Of a stretch of DNA of 64,000 bases, positions 34,643 through 45,989 are shown piece by piece. The notes below the pieces were generated by a model. It was not told where the DNA came from. It made no database searches and saw only the letters and a list, made by a program, of their open reading frames with translations. Origin of the DNA: Hofstenia miamia (taxonomy: Eukaryota; Xenacoelomorpha; Acoela); NCBI GenBank assembly GCA_004352715.1, contig SCFE01000009.1:996106-1060105 (forward strand), read 5' to 3'. Made by a program: the position numbers and the translations under genes. Position 1 is the first letter of the stretch, and every line of letters begins with the position of its first letter.

Positions 34643-37600
34643 TGTTCGTTTACATGATAAGTTTTTCCTTATCACTTTATATTCTTAACCACAAAGCTTA
34701 ATAACATTTTCTGAGCTCGTAAGTTTTCCTCTAAGGGCAATTATCCTGGGCTAATTTGCATTCACATGGTAAGTTTTCCATTACATAAGGGGAAGTCACA
34801 AGGGAAAACTTAGTGTTAACGGGGCTTTACAAGGCTTTGAAAATTCGATTATCTGCAAAAATTGTAATAATGAAACTTAGACTAATGAGTGGTAGGACAC
34901 AAATTGTTTGTATCTCTTGAAAATCTGAATCTATAGATGGGCACAAAATGCGCTTGTGTGGATTGATTTTGACCAAGTGAAACTATATATGTGTCCATCC
35001 AAAACCGACATCAGAATTATTCAGTTTGTTGAAAATAGAATTAAAAGATGCACTTCATGCTAACCACTGAAATGACTTGTGTTCATTTTGACAGTATTTC
35101 TAGCCAATTGAGCTATAGCAATTTTATTGCCTGGTGATATGACATTCTTGAGAGTTATAGCTAAATGGTAAAATATAGATTAATACATCTCAAAGAATTG
35201 TTGGTTAACTAATTATGGGTGACTTTGTTGATACGAAAATGATGTGACAGTAAAAGATAGCAGACTCTTAAAGAAGATCGGCATCATTATAATTAAAGAG
35301 AAACAGTTCGGCCCAAAAGTATATTTGGAAGCAAACCAGTCGAATTAACCAAGAAGAGAACAACAAAATCAACAGAAACGGAGAATATTATCGATAAGGA
35401 GACGGAAGAGATGTATGTAAAATTATTCGTGTTAAAAGGACTTGAAAGCATTTTGATTAAAAAGAGATTCACATTAATTATACATTGATTTTTCACCCAT
35501 AAATTTGAGCAATACTGGGGTAGAGATGTTCTTAAACTGTTCATGGTAATTAGGAAAAAATCGAAGAATTTGAAAATTAGAAAAGCATGAAATTCCTGGT
35601 TTTATAAAATTTTTAGGGGTATAAAATAGTCATAAAAAAACCTACGAAGAGCCACTAAAAACATGCATTTAGAAAATAAGATATAAATTTTGATAACTGA
35701 TTTTAACCAGCATATTTACAAGGGCTGTTGTAAATGCTATTAACGCCTCTAACGTCTAATCTGTCTTTGATTAACCGCTTGGGTTGCTTAGCTGTTATTT
35801 TCTATTTTTAATTACGAAATGTCGCCCAGAATCACCTTCAGAGTCAGGTTCTACAGAAACATTATCGCTAATTTCAAGGTAAGCCATTTCTGTCACCCAC
35901 AATAATTCGCAAATGTGTTGCGCACCAAAAAGATGTCTCTCCATGTTCAGTTGTGCAATAGTATTTTAGGAATGTGTGGTAATTTATTCTAAATATTTAT
36001 AGTGTTGAACATAACTGACAAAAAAGAATGTTCTTAGCACACTGTCTGAATTCATGATATTGAAAATAACAGCTGCCAATCTGTATACCACGGACTGAAA
36101 CCATAACTCACGTGTGTAAGTGCTGGATAAATTAAACTTGTTGAAATTACAGAAAAATCACTTCTCGTATAATTAATGCTATGTGTTTCATCTAGCTTCA
36201 TAAATCATAATTAGTAAAATTCCAGTGTAGAATTGCAAAATACTAATTTCTCAAATTCATCATGAGAATGCATTTGGATACTATTTCGCACATACCAAGA
36301 TTGAGGCATTTGCTTCCAATATTAACACGGAATGGAGTAAAATTGATGTACTGTGGTTCCCCCACAGAACTGAATGAATTCATCCCGCCGGTGTACAATT
36401 TCATCTCATAGTTCTTACTTGTCAATTGGGAGTATATTGCACTTAGTTTATGGAAAATTGGTGAATTTTAGAATTTTATTAGCGGAAGGAACAGGGGTTC
36501 CATGCAATTTGCAATGCGTTTCTACATTTCGAAATGACATTTTTCTGTCAGAAGAATGCTACTGATGACATTGAACATACACGTTGCTCCAGACTCAATT
36601 CCATAAACAGCATTGTGAAAATTTCTGCAAAAATCTAGTATATGAGAAACTCATGCTAACTTCTAAAATGATTCACACTGCAAAATCTTAAGTATTACTT
36701 CAATTATTATTCTATTCCATTTTGGTCAGAGTGGACATTTTACAACTATCATATTTTGCAATTCATCTTTAGGACATACAGAGTAATATGAAAATCATAT
36801 GTTGAACAAAGGTGCAAAATCATAACCGAAATCAATGAGGTTGGCTGACTGACCAGTTGAACGCAACTGATTCTATCTATGGAATATACCATTTAACATA
36901 GAATTTTGCTTATTCACTCAATATAAATGACAAAATTTTTAAAATGAATAGAATGCAATCTCTTAGAAATCGTAGTAAATAACATTCTTAGGCATTAACT
37001 AAATTGTATGTGCTGGTTGCAAATTCATGTAATGCGAGTGCCATTAATGTAAATTGTAATTTCTTTTAATATTTCACTGTGTAATTGTATCGGTGTTGCA
37101 AATATGCAGAAATATTGCATTTGCAGATTTTATAAGAGTACATACTATGAAAAATTAACACATTAAAAAGCTGACAAGCATGAAGTTGGCTGCAAAGTTC
37201 AGACAAAATTCCCACTTTCAATCAGCCCCGACATATTACCTGTAGGAATTCCACTTTTACCATAGTGGATAAATATTTTGAGTTATTACCAATACTAGAC
37301 GCAAATGATAAATACATTGCTTTATTGTATCATCTGGTGAGAAGTAATAAATTGCCGATTTTGAACTAGTTAGCTTTTCACTGAAAAAGCCGTAAATCTG
37401 TCTGTAGTTCACACACTGATGTTTTTTGTTAAAGCAATCTTGCAACGGGAAGCAATCTACCCTGGAATGTCGCCATAGCTCATTCAGCAAGTAAGTAGTC
37501 ATTGTAAAACTCCGAAAATTGGAGGCCATCGCAATATTATTTATCACAGATAGTGGCGTTCAAGGAGAAGATGCAGAAGTGGATCAATTGAACTCCCCTG

Positions 37601-37913
37601 GCATATTCGCCATGCATCCACTTACATCTAACAGTGTCAAGCACTTGTTTATTCTTGCCAATCATGTTTTGTACAATAAAAGGTAGTTGATACTAACAGC
37701 AGCCTTGGGAAAGACAATCTTCCTAAAGTGCAATAGAAGTCTGTAAACCTTCAACAATACTAATTCTTACCAAAGTTTCTTTTTGGAATACAGTTAATTT
37801 GTTTTTGCATATTCCTATTTCAATGATATTCCTTACATTTCGTATGGTAATGTGATCGCAATATAATTATCTACAACTAAAAATATTGCAGTTATTTTTG
37901 CTTAATATACAGA

Positions 37914-38094
37914 GTGTTCATTAAGTAATTCCTAGAATGGATCTCAATAAGTCTGAAAGACAAAAAGTGATTAAACTGTTTTATAACAGCCTTTAACTTC
38001 AATTCGTTTAGAGTCTGCATCTTTAGACACATCAGTTGGTAAGATATCACAGTTACTGAAGATGCTAAAATGCACCGACATCAACAAAATATTT
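37914..38094 (+). mobile_element. Possible mariner-like fragment
   Basis: ACAGAGTGTTCATTAAGTAA resembles a mariner-type terminus. Shortly after, ATGGATCTCAATAAGTCTG begins a frame reading MDLNKSERQKVIKLFYNS, which resembles the first helix of transposase DNA-binding domains. The frame stops quickly. Only a fragment, if real. Confidence 0.3.
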
Positions 38095-38097
38095 TGA

Positions 38098-39182
38098 AGG
38101 AATTAACGGCACACTGCCGTTAAGTTAATTGCTAAGTTAAAGTTCAGCTAATCCCGTCGCACACTGCCTTAACGGCAGTGTGTGACGGAATTTCTTAAGT
38201 TAAGTTCTAGAGTTAAGTTTATTTTCTTCAAAGTTGTAAAAAATATCTGAATAATGTAAATAAATGTTTCGTTGATTCAGTGCTTGTGAATTTTTATATT
38301 GCTCAAACAACTTTTTTTCTTAAAAAACTCCCAAACTCGGGGTGCAGCTTATACACGGGTAAATACGGTAAGTTAAGTTTACCTTAACGGCAGTGTGCGA
38401 CGATTTTTTGTTGACGGATTTTGACATTATTTAGATAGAATTTGTATATGTATTAATAAATTGGCATAAACAAAAATTAACATGCCAATCAGGTGACTAT
38501 TGTATTGTAATTGACTAGCGTCAATAACATATGCCCGCGTTTAATAAAAACAATGCGTTTAGAAGAAACCAGTGATTTCATTGGTTAAAACAAAGATGTT
38601 TCATTCACGCTACAAGTGCAAATATTGTTTTAAAACAAAGTTTTTAGAATATAAGTTCCCTTTAAAAAAATTAGTGTTTTCCACGTTGTTGAGGTAGAAT
38701 GACATTATTTCGTGTAGTAAAAATTTTGATAAATAGAAATTTTTAACAAATATATTATACATATATATCGAATATGTAGAATGGAAAAATAATTTAACTA
38801 GCATTTGTTCTGAACAAGCATATGGTTTTTGCTTAGATTTAACATTCAAATATAATTTGATATAAAGCTTCTATATGTACCTACTGACCTAATGTACATT
38901 TTCAACTAAATTTATTAAATAATTGTGAATGCTATTTATCTACAAAACTAACAAATGCCTATCAAATTCAAACATTTGTGTATGGGTCTCTGTAGCATAG
39001 CAAAAGAGTACCATGATTTTTGTTTCAAAGTAGGCAGACGTCGTGTTTTTGCAATTATGAGATTGTTTACAAACCTTAACTTAACGAGAACGTGCACCTT
39101 AACTTAAGAAATACCGCCGCATACTGCCGTTAAGGCTTAAATTAAGGTTACTTTAACAGCAGCAGTATTCGACGGGCCTTAG
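38098..39182. mobile_element. Harbinger-like inverted-repeat element or MITE cluster
   Basis: CCCGTCGCACACTGCC at 38153 and its inverted counterpart CAGTATTCGACGGG near 39165 form ends about 1 kb apart. Both are followed inward by AACGGCAGT, then a CGG and TTTCTTAAGTTAAG. The flanks TAA and TTA fit a 3-bp target as in PIF/Harbinger, though not perfectly. Further copies of the motif lie at 38103-38119 and 38388-38404. No transposase ORF lies between the ends, so this would be non-autonomous. Confidence 0.5.
38153..38188. repeat. Head-to-head palindrome of terminal motif
   Basis: CCGTCGCACACTGCC is followed after TT by AACGGCAGTGTGTGACGG, an inverted repeat with arms of about 15 bp and one mismatch. 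It could fold into a hairpin. Confidence 0.7.
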
Positions 39183-39539
39183 AGATAAATGCAAGTTTTC
39201 CACAAAAGTGGATGAATCGGGATGGTTAAATAACTTAGGTACAAAGGAGTCCTGACTTGAATGTTCTCATCCATTTGCAAATATTGACGAATTAAAACAA
39301 ATAATGAATGAAAAATGCAACAGATATATCAAGATGTCTTGTCAAGAACCATTGAAAATGCAAAACAACGAACGGAACCTTGAATTGGTAAAGAAAAGGT
39401 CATTTTCAACACGACATTTGATTATACAAATTTTTATGCTTCAATGAAATAAATAAACTTTCAAATAAATTTTAGTCTTATGTTAAGACATTTAAACTAG
39501 TAAGAGAAATCATTGAGTTATGTATGAATACCCTGCATA

Positions 39540-39965
39540 CAGTGGCGCGTTTAGGGGGGCGACCGTCTCCTCTTTTGGGCCGAACTGTGAACACTTAAGA
39601 AAAATGTTCTACTTTCCCCAAAATTTAAAATAGTTCACGATAATTCGAGATGTTATCAATCGATTTGCTGCTAAAAACAGACGATTGCATTTTGTATGCA
39701 GGTACCAGATGGCCAATTCAATTCCATTTTTCATTTTGATCATTTAGAAAAGGTTAAATGAAAATTGAAATGACCATTTTTCATTTTCGCTGTTCAAATT
39801 TCATTTTGCCAATTTCTAATTTTTAAATTTTTCAAGAGAAAACAAAAATTGAAAAATGAAAACGAAAAATGAAAAACGTTAACGAAAAATGAAACATTTC
39901 AATTCCGTTTTTCATTTTTTGATTTTCGTTTTTGTTGTTATCATTCTTATGTAATTGCAATAGTT
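39540..39965. repeat. Left terminal and subterminal inverted repeat
   Basis: A perfect 16-bp terminus is followed by a unique segment, then by repeated motifs of the form TTCAATTCC(G/A)TTTTTCATTTT (about 39718 and 39897) and their partial complements (GAAAAATGAAAA). Repeated subterminal motifs of this kind often bind the transposase. Confidence 0.6.
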
Positions 39966-40014
39966 ATACTAATTATTTGTATTAGTAAATAAGCATTAAT
40001 AATGTAATATTTAG

Positions 40015-40493
40015 ACTGTGCTTCGTAAGAACGCGGTCAAAGTCTTTGTTATTGAAAGATATTTATTTGAACGTAGTCTTGGTATCATAACATCATCTGA
40101 AGCTGTTAATAACTCGGAGAGAAATCCTACTCTAATTACACTAGAAGATGACCAAAAGGCCGAAGAAAGTGTATGTGACATTAATCGAAAAATGAAAATT
40201 TTAGCAATTTATACCATTCTTATACATTGTTAATCAAGCCATATAGCTATTAAAATATATCTCCTGGATTTATGTCACTGTTATTTCAGCATGATGTTGC
40301 AAGCACGTCTAGACTCTTATTGTGCGGAATATGCTTTGAAAATATGTTGATTTCTAAAAATGATCCACCACTACCATGTTCTCACAGGTTTCATTCCAAT
40401 TGTATTTCCCAATGGATATCAGAGCAGCAGGAAAGTGGACGCTCTGCCAATTGCCCAACTTGTCGCATTGGAGACTTTTTGCAACATATCTAA
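40015..40493 (+). CDS. RING-H2 zinc finger protein, two visible exons
   Basis: Exon 40015-40170 is preceded by a TTTAG acceptor and ends at AGT|GTATGT. A 119-nt intron follows to TTATTTCAG, and exon 40290-40493 continues in the same phase. The joined frame is about 120 codons. The first exon is acidic near its end (LEDDQKAEES). The second has LLCGICFEN, then CSHRFHSNCISQW, then CPTCRIGDF, i.e. the C3H2C3 arrangement of RING-H2 E3 ubiquitin ligases, and ends soon after. No in-frame ATG is present in the first exon, so the start lies in an upstream exon or is lost. It sits just inside the left TIR and is convergent with the integrase. It could be a captured host gene or an element gene. Confidence 0.7.
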
Positions 40494-40890
40494 GTTCTTG
40501 TACATATCATACTTTGAATTTTGTTTACATATTATTTGCATACAATCCATTTCTCTAATTAGTGTTAAAATATTTTATAAGTAAACACTTAGGCATTCTA
40601 ATGTACTAATAAAAGAATATATAAATCCTTAGCAAAATATGTTTCAAAGCTATTGAACTTGTAATCAGAATTAATGGAGAACTATTAACTACTACACTAA
40701 GTGAAGATTGAACTCTGGAAGAAACAATATAATTCTCATTCTTTGTCTTGATTGTCTTGGAAAAAAGCGCATGCAGTTGCGATGGGCTAATTATTTCATA
40801 TTTTTGAGTAATCTAAGAAATTGCAAATTTTTTGTTTTTCACTTATAAATGTAGTATCATCTAAAAAGAATTGAAAGTTACGTTTAGCAG

Positions 40891-41775
40891 TTAATTATGA
40901 GCATTTTCACGTCGTAAATTATTTGGGACACCAGTTAAAATTTGTCTACGGCGACTCTGAATTGGATGATTATTCCATGACTCAACAAATAATTGTAAGC
41001 CGAATGAAGCAACTAGAATAAGAACTGTTGAAATGCACCAACGGTGCATGTTATCAATATTGAAGCAACCGAGTTCTGCTAAGGCACAGCAAGCTCGTTT
41101 TAAAGGAAAATTAATCCGCTCATTCACCTCTACCCACACTCGCTCTGATCTAAGATTTCGGGTGGAAGCAACTTGTCTAAAACAAGGTCTAGTATGTCTT
41201 CCTCTGTGAATTGCTAACTTCTCTTGTGCATATAATGTGAGAAAGAACTCAGTTCCCCTATCCACAAAAACTGTCTCACAAATGTCATATTTTCGTACAG
41301 TTTTTAGAAATATATTTTCATAAATAATTAAGTTGTTTTTTTCAGACATTGTGTAGCTAGCAGTGATATATCGCGAATAACCATCAAGAGCAATTACATG
41401 TAAAAGACCAAACATTTCTAATTTTTCATTTGGATCTAGATGCAGGTTATGGCCAAAGCCATCAGCTTGATAAATTCGACAATTTCTATATGAAGGCAAA
41501 TAACTTTTGTTCTGTGAGTGAAAGCCGTTGAATTCAAAATGCGCTGGGCCTTTGTCATATAACGTTGCGATATTTTATGCCCATGTCGATACAATAAATA
41601 ACCCTTTAATGTTCTTCTACCATATGATGGGCCCACCACTTTTGCACTATCATGCACAACAGAAAGCAATATATAATTGTAAACATAACCATTACTGCTT
41701 TGAATACTATGCTTTTTACAATATCTGCGCATAGATCTGGCAGAAAAACCTCGGAAATCAGAATACCCAATTTAC
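40891..41775 (-). pseudogene. DDE integrase (rve-fold) of an animal transposon family
   Basis: Frame 41436-41732 carries VVGPSYGRRTLKGYLL and HKISQRYM, the helical region before the catalytic core. After a frameshift near 41480-41500, frame 40891-41499 reads HNLHLDPNEKLEMFGLLHV with ALDGYSRYI, then VFVDRGTEFF (catalytic Asp), then RSERVWVEVNERINFPLK (catalytic Glu, about 38 residues later), and LFVESWNNHPIQ with TGVPNNLRRENAHN at the end. This matches a family of integrase core proteins widespread in animal and fungal genomes that acts in DNA cut-and-join; its element type is poorly defined. The N-terminus is cut by the AAT repeat and LINE B at 41780. Confidence 0.7.
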
Positions 41776-41780
41776 AGCGC

Positions 41781-41828
<48 letters not shown>

Positions 41829-41829
41829 G
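41781..41829. repeat. (AAT)n tail of LINE B
   Basis: About sixteen AAT units follow the LINE B 3' end (on the minus strand this is an ATT-type tail). A simple-repeat tail is usual for APE-type LINEs without poly(A). Confidence 0.85.
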
Positions 41830-41876
41830 ACTTTATTTAGTCGCAAAGGCATACACAACAAAAAAATAAAAAGAAG

Positions 41877-42343
41877 TCAGGTTTTACGGCAGCGAGGGCA
41901 GTCACAGGAGATGAAATAGGAGCAAACGGAAGAGTAGGTAAAGTTGAAGAAGGGCTCCGCAAAGAGGAAAGCCATCAAAGATTTCTTGAAGCTCGGTGGC
42001 GGAGAAAAGAAATCAATCGCTGTTGGAGGGTTGAGAGTCAAGATGTAATTAGCAGCAATACAAGCACGATTGAAAAACGAGTGAAGGGTGCAATGTTTCT
42101 TTGTACGACGAATGGAGAAGGTGACAACATCATCAGAGCGAGTGCAGCAGGAATTAGAGAACTTAATGAAATCAAAAGGATCAAGATCCAATTTGCAAGT
42201 CAGTAGTCGATTGAAAAGGAGGATATCACAGGCATGGAAGTAAAGTGACAGCGGGAGAGTGGAGAATTTCAGCAGAGCGTCTTTATAGTCCAAAGAGGAA
42301 ATCCATTTGAAAGCGCGTTTCTGGAAACGTTCCATGGAGTGGA
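41877..42343 (-). pseudogene. LINE B ORF2 C-terminal domain
   Basis: Frame from RFQKRAFKWIS through TCKLDLDPFDFIKF and SIRRTKKHCTLHSFFNR to a cysteine motif CSYFISCDCPRCR before the stop near 41880. The terminal Cys cluster (C-x5-C-x-C-x2-C) recurs in LINE C as CSYFIQCFGSFC, with fewer cysteines. It may bind nucleic acid. Confidence 0.7.
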
Positions 42344-42786
42344 NNNNNNNNNNNNNNNNNNNNNNNNNNNNNNNNNNNNNNNNNNNNNNNNNNNNNNNNN
42401 NNNNNNNNNNNNNNNNNNNNNNNNNNNNNNNNNNNNNNNNNNNNNNNNNNNNNNNNNNNNNNNNNNNNNNNNNNNNNNNNNNNNNNNNNNNNNNNNNNNN
42501 NNNNNNNNNNNNNNNNNNNNNNNNNNNNNNNNNNNNNNNNNNNNNNNNNNNNNNNNNNNNNNNNNNNNNNNNNNNNNNNNNNNNNNNNNNNNNNNNNNNN
42601 NNNNNNNNNNNNNNNNNNNNNNNNNNNNNNNNNNNNNNNNNNNNNNNNNNNNNNNNNNNNNNNNNNNNNNNNNNNNNNNNNNNNNNNNNNNNNNNNNNNN
42701 NGTGGAGAATTTCAGCAGAGCGTCTTTATAGGCCAAAGGGGAAATCCATTTGAAAGCGCGTTTCTGGAAACGTTCCATGGAGTGGA
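42259..42786. repeat. Duplicated flanks around a 358-N gap in LINE B
   Basis: 42259-42343 and 42702-42786 are 85-bp near-identical blocks around the Ns at 42344-42701. Two separate reads of one locus, or two diverged copies, were probably placed in tandem. Confidence 0.8.
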
Positions 42787-43683
42787 GCAAAGCACGAGAA
42801 GGCCACCAACAAGGAGATCCATAGAGAAGAATGGCGCGAAGAATGGACTTGAACGAAGAGTTTCACAGCGGACGAGGTATTAAAAGGAACATTACGGAAA
42901 AGGGCAAATAACGAGGAATTAGCTTTGCGGAGACGCAAAGACACATGTCCTGTCCAATTTAAATTTGAAGCAAGTTGAACTCCAAGATGTGTTTGATAAG
43001 GCGCAAAGTTCACAGGTAGAGGCAAATCAGAACGGGGAGCCACAGAAAAGGAAATACCACATGTCCTGGTAGTGCTAAAATCAAGATGGTTGACAGAGGA
43101 CCAAGTAGACAAATTCTCAAGATCAGAAGAAATATTAGAAGCAAAAGACCAGCCAAAATCAAAAATCGCAGTGTCGTCGACATACAACAGGCAAGACGAG
43201 TATAGAACAGAATGAGGGAGGTCGTTAATGGCAACGAGGAAGAAAAGAACAGCAAACACTGAGCCTTGAGGGGCACCACAAGTAACGGAGACAGGAGAAA
43301 AGATAGACGAGTTGATTTCGACACACTGGTGGCGATTGGTNNNNNNNNNNNNNNNNNNNNNNNNNNNNNNNNNNNNNNNNNNNNNNNNNNNNNNNNNNNN
43401 NNNNNNNNNNNNNNNNNNNNGAGTTGAGAACAGAATGAGGGAGGTCGTTAATGGCAACGAGGAAGAAAAGAACAGCAAACACTGAGCCTTGAGGGGCACC
43501 ACAAGTAACGGAGACAGGAGAAAAGATAGACGAGTTGATTTCGACACACTGGTGGCGATTGGTCAGGTACGACTGGAACAGTTCGATGAAATCCGCATCA
43601 AAACCAAATAAACGTAACTTGTCAAGCAGAATTGAATGAGGGAGGCGGTCAAACGCTTTTGAGATGTCAAGAAAATAATACAA
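42787..43683 (-). pseudogene. LINE B reverse transcriptase core
   Basis: The minus frames show YFLDISKAFDRLPHSILL (first catalytic Asp), CGAPQGSVFAVLFF with INDLPHSVL, and after the small gap LLYVDDTAIFDF (YVDD box), then TCGISFSVAP and LGVQLASNLNWTGHV. These are the standard RT motifs of APE-type LINEs. A frameshift near 43680 separates it from the upstream frame, and the N run at 43341-43420 interrupts it. Confidence 0.85.
43204..43562. repeat. Duplicated flanks around an 80-N gap in LINE B
   Basis: 43204-43340 and 43426-43562 are 137-bp near-identical blocks on both sides of the Ns at 43341-43420, covering the APQGSVF part of the RT. Confidence 0.85.
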
Positions 43684-45420
43684 CCAGGATCATTACTATC
43701 AGAGTGAAAGTAGCAGTTTTCGATCAGCAGGTTAGTAATCGTAGAGCGACCAGGAAGGTTGCCATGCTGAGAAGAAGAGATGAGGTGACGAATTTTTGGG
43801 AATACATAACGAAAAACAAGGCGTTCAAAGATGATAGACAGTCGAGATAGAATAGCTATTGGGCGGTAGGACGTGACCTGCGAGGAGGGAAGCTGATTAG
43901 ATTTTAACAGCGGAGAAATCCAAGATGTCTTCCAACAGGCGGGATAGCGCTTAGTGGAGCAAATGAAGGAGTAAAGATGCTTTAAATGGATAGAAAGCGT
44001 GGAGGAGGTTTCATGAATTACAAAGGAAGGAACATCGTCAGGATAACAAGGACCAGACAACTTGCAAGATTTAAGCATGAGGGAAATATCATGGGCGCTT
44101 AAAACCATATCACAAAGTCGGATTAGCGGGGAGGCAGCAGGCGGACCAGGGCACATGGAGACAGGTACAGAGAAGTTAGAGGCAAAATACGCGTTGAACA
44201 GATCAGCTTTCTCCAGGTCAGAGTGAGCAGAAAGAAGATTCCATCTCAAACTGGGGAGCTCAGGCTTGGAATGAAGAGAACGCAGGAAGGAATAAGAGTC
44301 TTGGAGAGAACCGGACGAGAAGCTGGACAGAAAAGAGACTTTGTCAAGTTCCATAAAATTGATAACATCTTCTGTGAGAGAAGCAAGCTTCGGAGTAGCA
44401 GTAGTACCAGAATGGCGTTTGTAGGAATCCAATTTATTCAAGGAGTGCACAGTAAGGGACGAAAAATAGAAAGGAAGAGAAGCACGCTTTTTCCGCCGAC
44501 GAGGAACATAAGAAGAAATAACTTGATGTAAGAAAGTGAACCAATCGTCAACTGAGAAGGAATCACTAAAAACGGGGAGCGAAGATGAGAGAGCAGCATT
44601 AAGTGACAGAAAGTCACTGTTAAATCGAGCATATTGTGGAACAGCCGGATTAGCAGATGGAGAAGTAGAGTTGACAAACAGATTGAAGCTGACGAATGAG
44701 TGATCTGACAGCTTAGCAGGAACAGGGATTACAGATATGTCAAATATGTAATCGGGGTGAGAGCACAGAACCAAATCAAGCAGAGAGGAGCTGGAAGTAG
44801 GAGAAAATACAAGTTGTTCAAGAGAATAGCAGGCAAAAACTTCTAAAACTGCAGACTCATAAGTGTCAGTAGAGTCGAACGCATTCCAGCAGACATTAGG
44901 AAGATTGAAGTCACCACAAACAAGAAAATGAGGACGAGTGGAAAAGCCAAGGTGACGAGAGAGGTAGGTAGACTGGTCATGAAAAGACTCGAACATAGAT
45001 GATAAATCAGCAATGGGAATGCGGAAGGCACTTTTCGAAGGAGGGTTGTAAACGCAGAGCAGAGAAACAATGTGGTCACTGAGAACAACAGCACAGCCAC
45101 AACAGAAATCGAAGGATAATGAATCGAAAGAAATGGGGCGGATGTCCAAGGTAGGAAGACGTGAGGCAATTAGAACACCTCCATGGCGACCACTTGATCG
45201 ATCCATACGAGAAAGAACTTTAAGAGTAGAGTTGGGAAAAACAACACTGGCAGCAACGGCAGGGTCAAGCCAGGTTTCTGTGATGAAAATGAAGTCAACA
45301 GGAGACTGCAAGAAGAAATTGTAAAAACTGAGATGACGGTTCAAAGATACAAGACTGTGGGCGTTGGCAAGCAATAGGGAAAAGCCAGAGTTACGGGGAG
45401 GAGGAAGATCAGAGTGAGAT
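43563..45420 (-). pseudogene. LINE B endonuclease and RT N-terminal part
   Basis: The open frame 43563-45374 (603 codons) is the longest uninterrupted coding stretch in the window. Endonuclease motifs: LLANAHSLVS, FIFITETWLDP (catalytic Glu), GRHGGVLIAS, LVCGDFNLPNVCW (Asp-x-Asn), LLDLVLCSHPD and KLSDHSFVSF (SDH). The RT part begins with GPCYPDDVPSFVIHE, then WKTSWISPLLKSNQ, SYRPIAILSRLSIIFERL and SQHGNLPGRSTITNLL. The frame is lost just before the first RT aspartate. The APE-type endonuclease nicks the target DNA so that RT can prime there. Confidence 0.88.
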
Positions 45421-45807
45421 AGTCAGTCACGGCGAGGCACATTACGGCGCAGGGAACAAAGGTCAAAAGATTTGCGCTCATCGTCAGAGAGGCGGTAATA
45501 ACGAATCAAGATGCCTTCAGATCACACATCAGGATTCATGATTGCAAGATGAGACTCTTGATCGCAGACAACATGGAAGGATACAAATGGAGAGTCAGGA
45601 CGTGGAGGAATGGAAATGATATCATCAAAGTTGGTTCTTCAATATGTAACTAATTTAAAAATCTGAATTTTTTTAATTTCATTTTTCATTTAAACTTCTT
45701 AACTGCCTGAAACTGAGCTTTAGTAATCAGTTTATTATTAAATATCCAGCATTAGGCGTTTAGTGTGCTCCAAATAATGTGTATTGGTTTTACATAATAG
45801 TTAAAAG

Positions 45808-45912
45808 AAAGAACCTACAAAGAGAGGTGAATGCTCTATAATGAATAAATCGAATTTTATGTTGTTTTTGAAATATTATAGCTTCTCTCAATAATAGCTA
45901 CAAAGAGAGGTT
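45808..45912. repeat. Short direct repeat CTACAAAGAGAGGT
   Basis: The 14-bp motif occurs near 45808 and 45899 inside the 39540-46214 unit, between LINE B and the right TIR. No coding content recognised in 45640-45990. Confidence 0.6.
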
Positions 45913-45989
45913 GTTTACCTAATATGGGCATCAATTTCTTTCAATTGCTTTTGCGGTTACTGTTTATTGATTAAACGATCAATGGGATG

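Larger units (their letters stand above)
30424..37900. other. AT-rich intergenic DNA, no gene recognised
   Basis: Frames up to 108 codons (32023-32349, 37257-37547) show no recognisable domain. It contains a 16-N gap with duplicated flanks at 32.85 kb and the dispersed repeat at 34505-34642. Exons of a host gene could be hidden here but I could not support any. Confidence 0.45.
41781..45640 (-). mobile_element. LINE family B, nearly full pol, with gaps
   Basis: GC-richer than its surroundings. It runs from a short ORF1-like tail (45420-45640: RPDSPFVSFHVV, RYYRLSDDERKSFDLCSL, stop near 45422) through endonuclease, RT and C-terminal domain to the (AAT)n tail. It inserted into the integrase gene of the 39540-46214 unit. 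The 5' end is probably truncated near 45640. CR1/jockey group most likely. Confidence 0.8.

Noticed and set aside
35308-39592. 17-bp inverted match (ACAGTTCGGCCCAAAAG and its complement) between 35.3 and 39.6 kb
   Set aside because: A single match of this length in 64 kb is within reach of chance and has no supporting flanks.
43632-45324. Plus-strand open frames across LINE B
   Set aside because: They are shadows of the minus-strand endonuclease/RT frame and show no motifs of their own.
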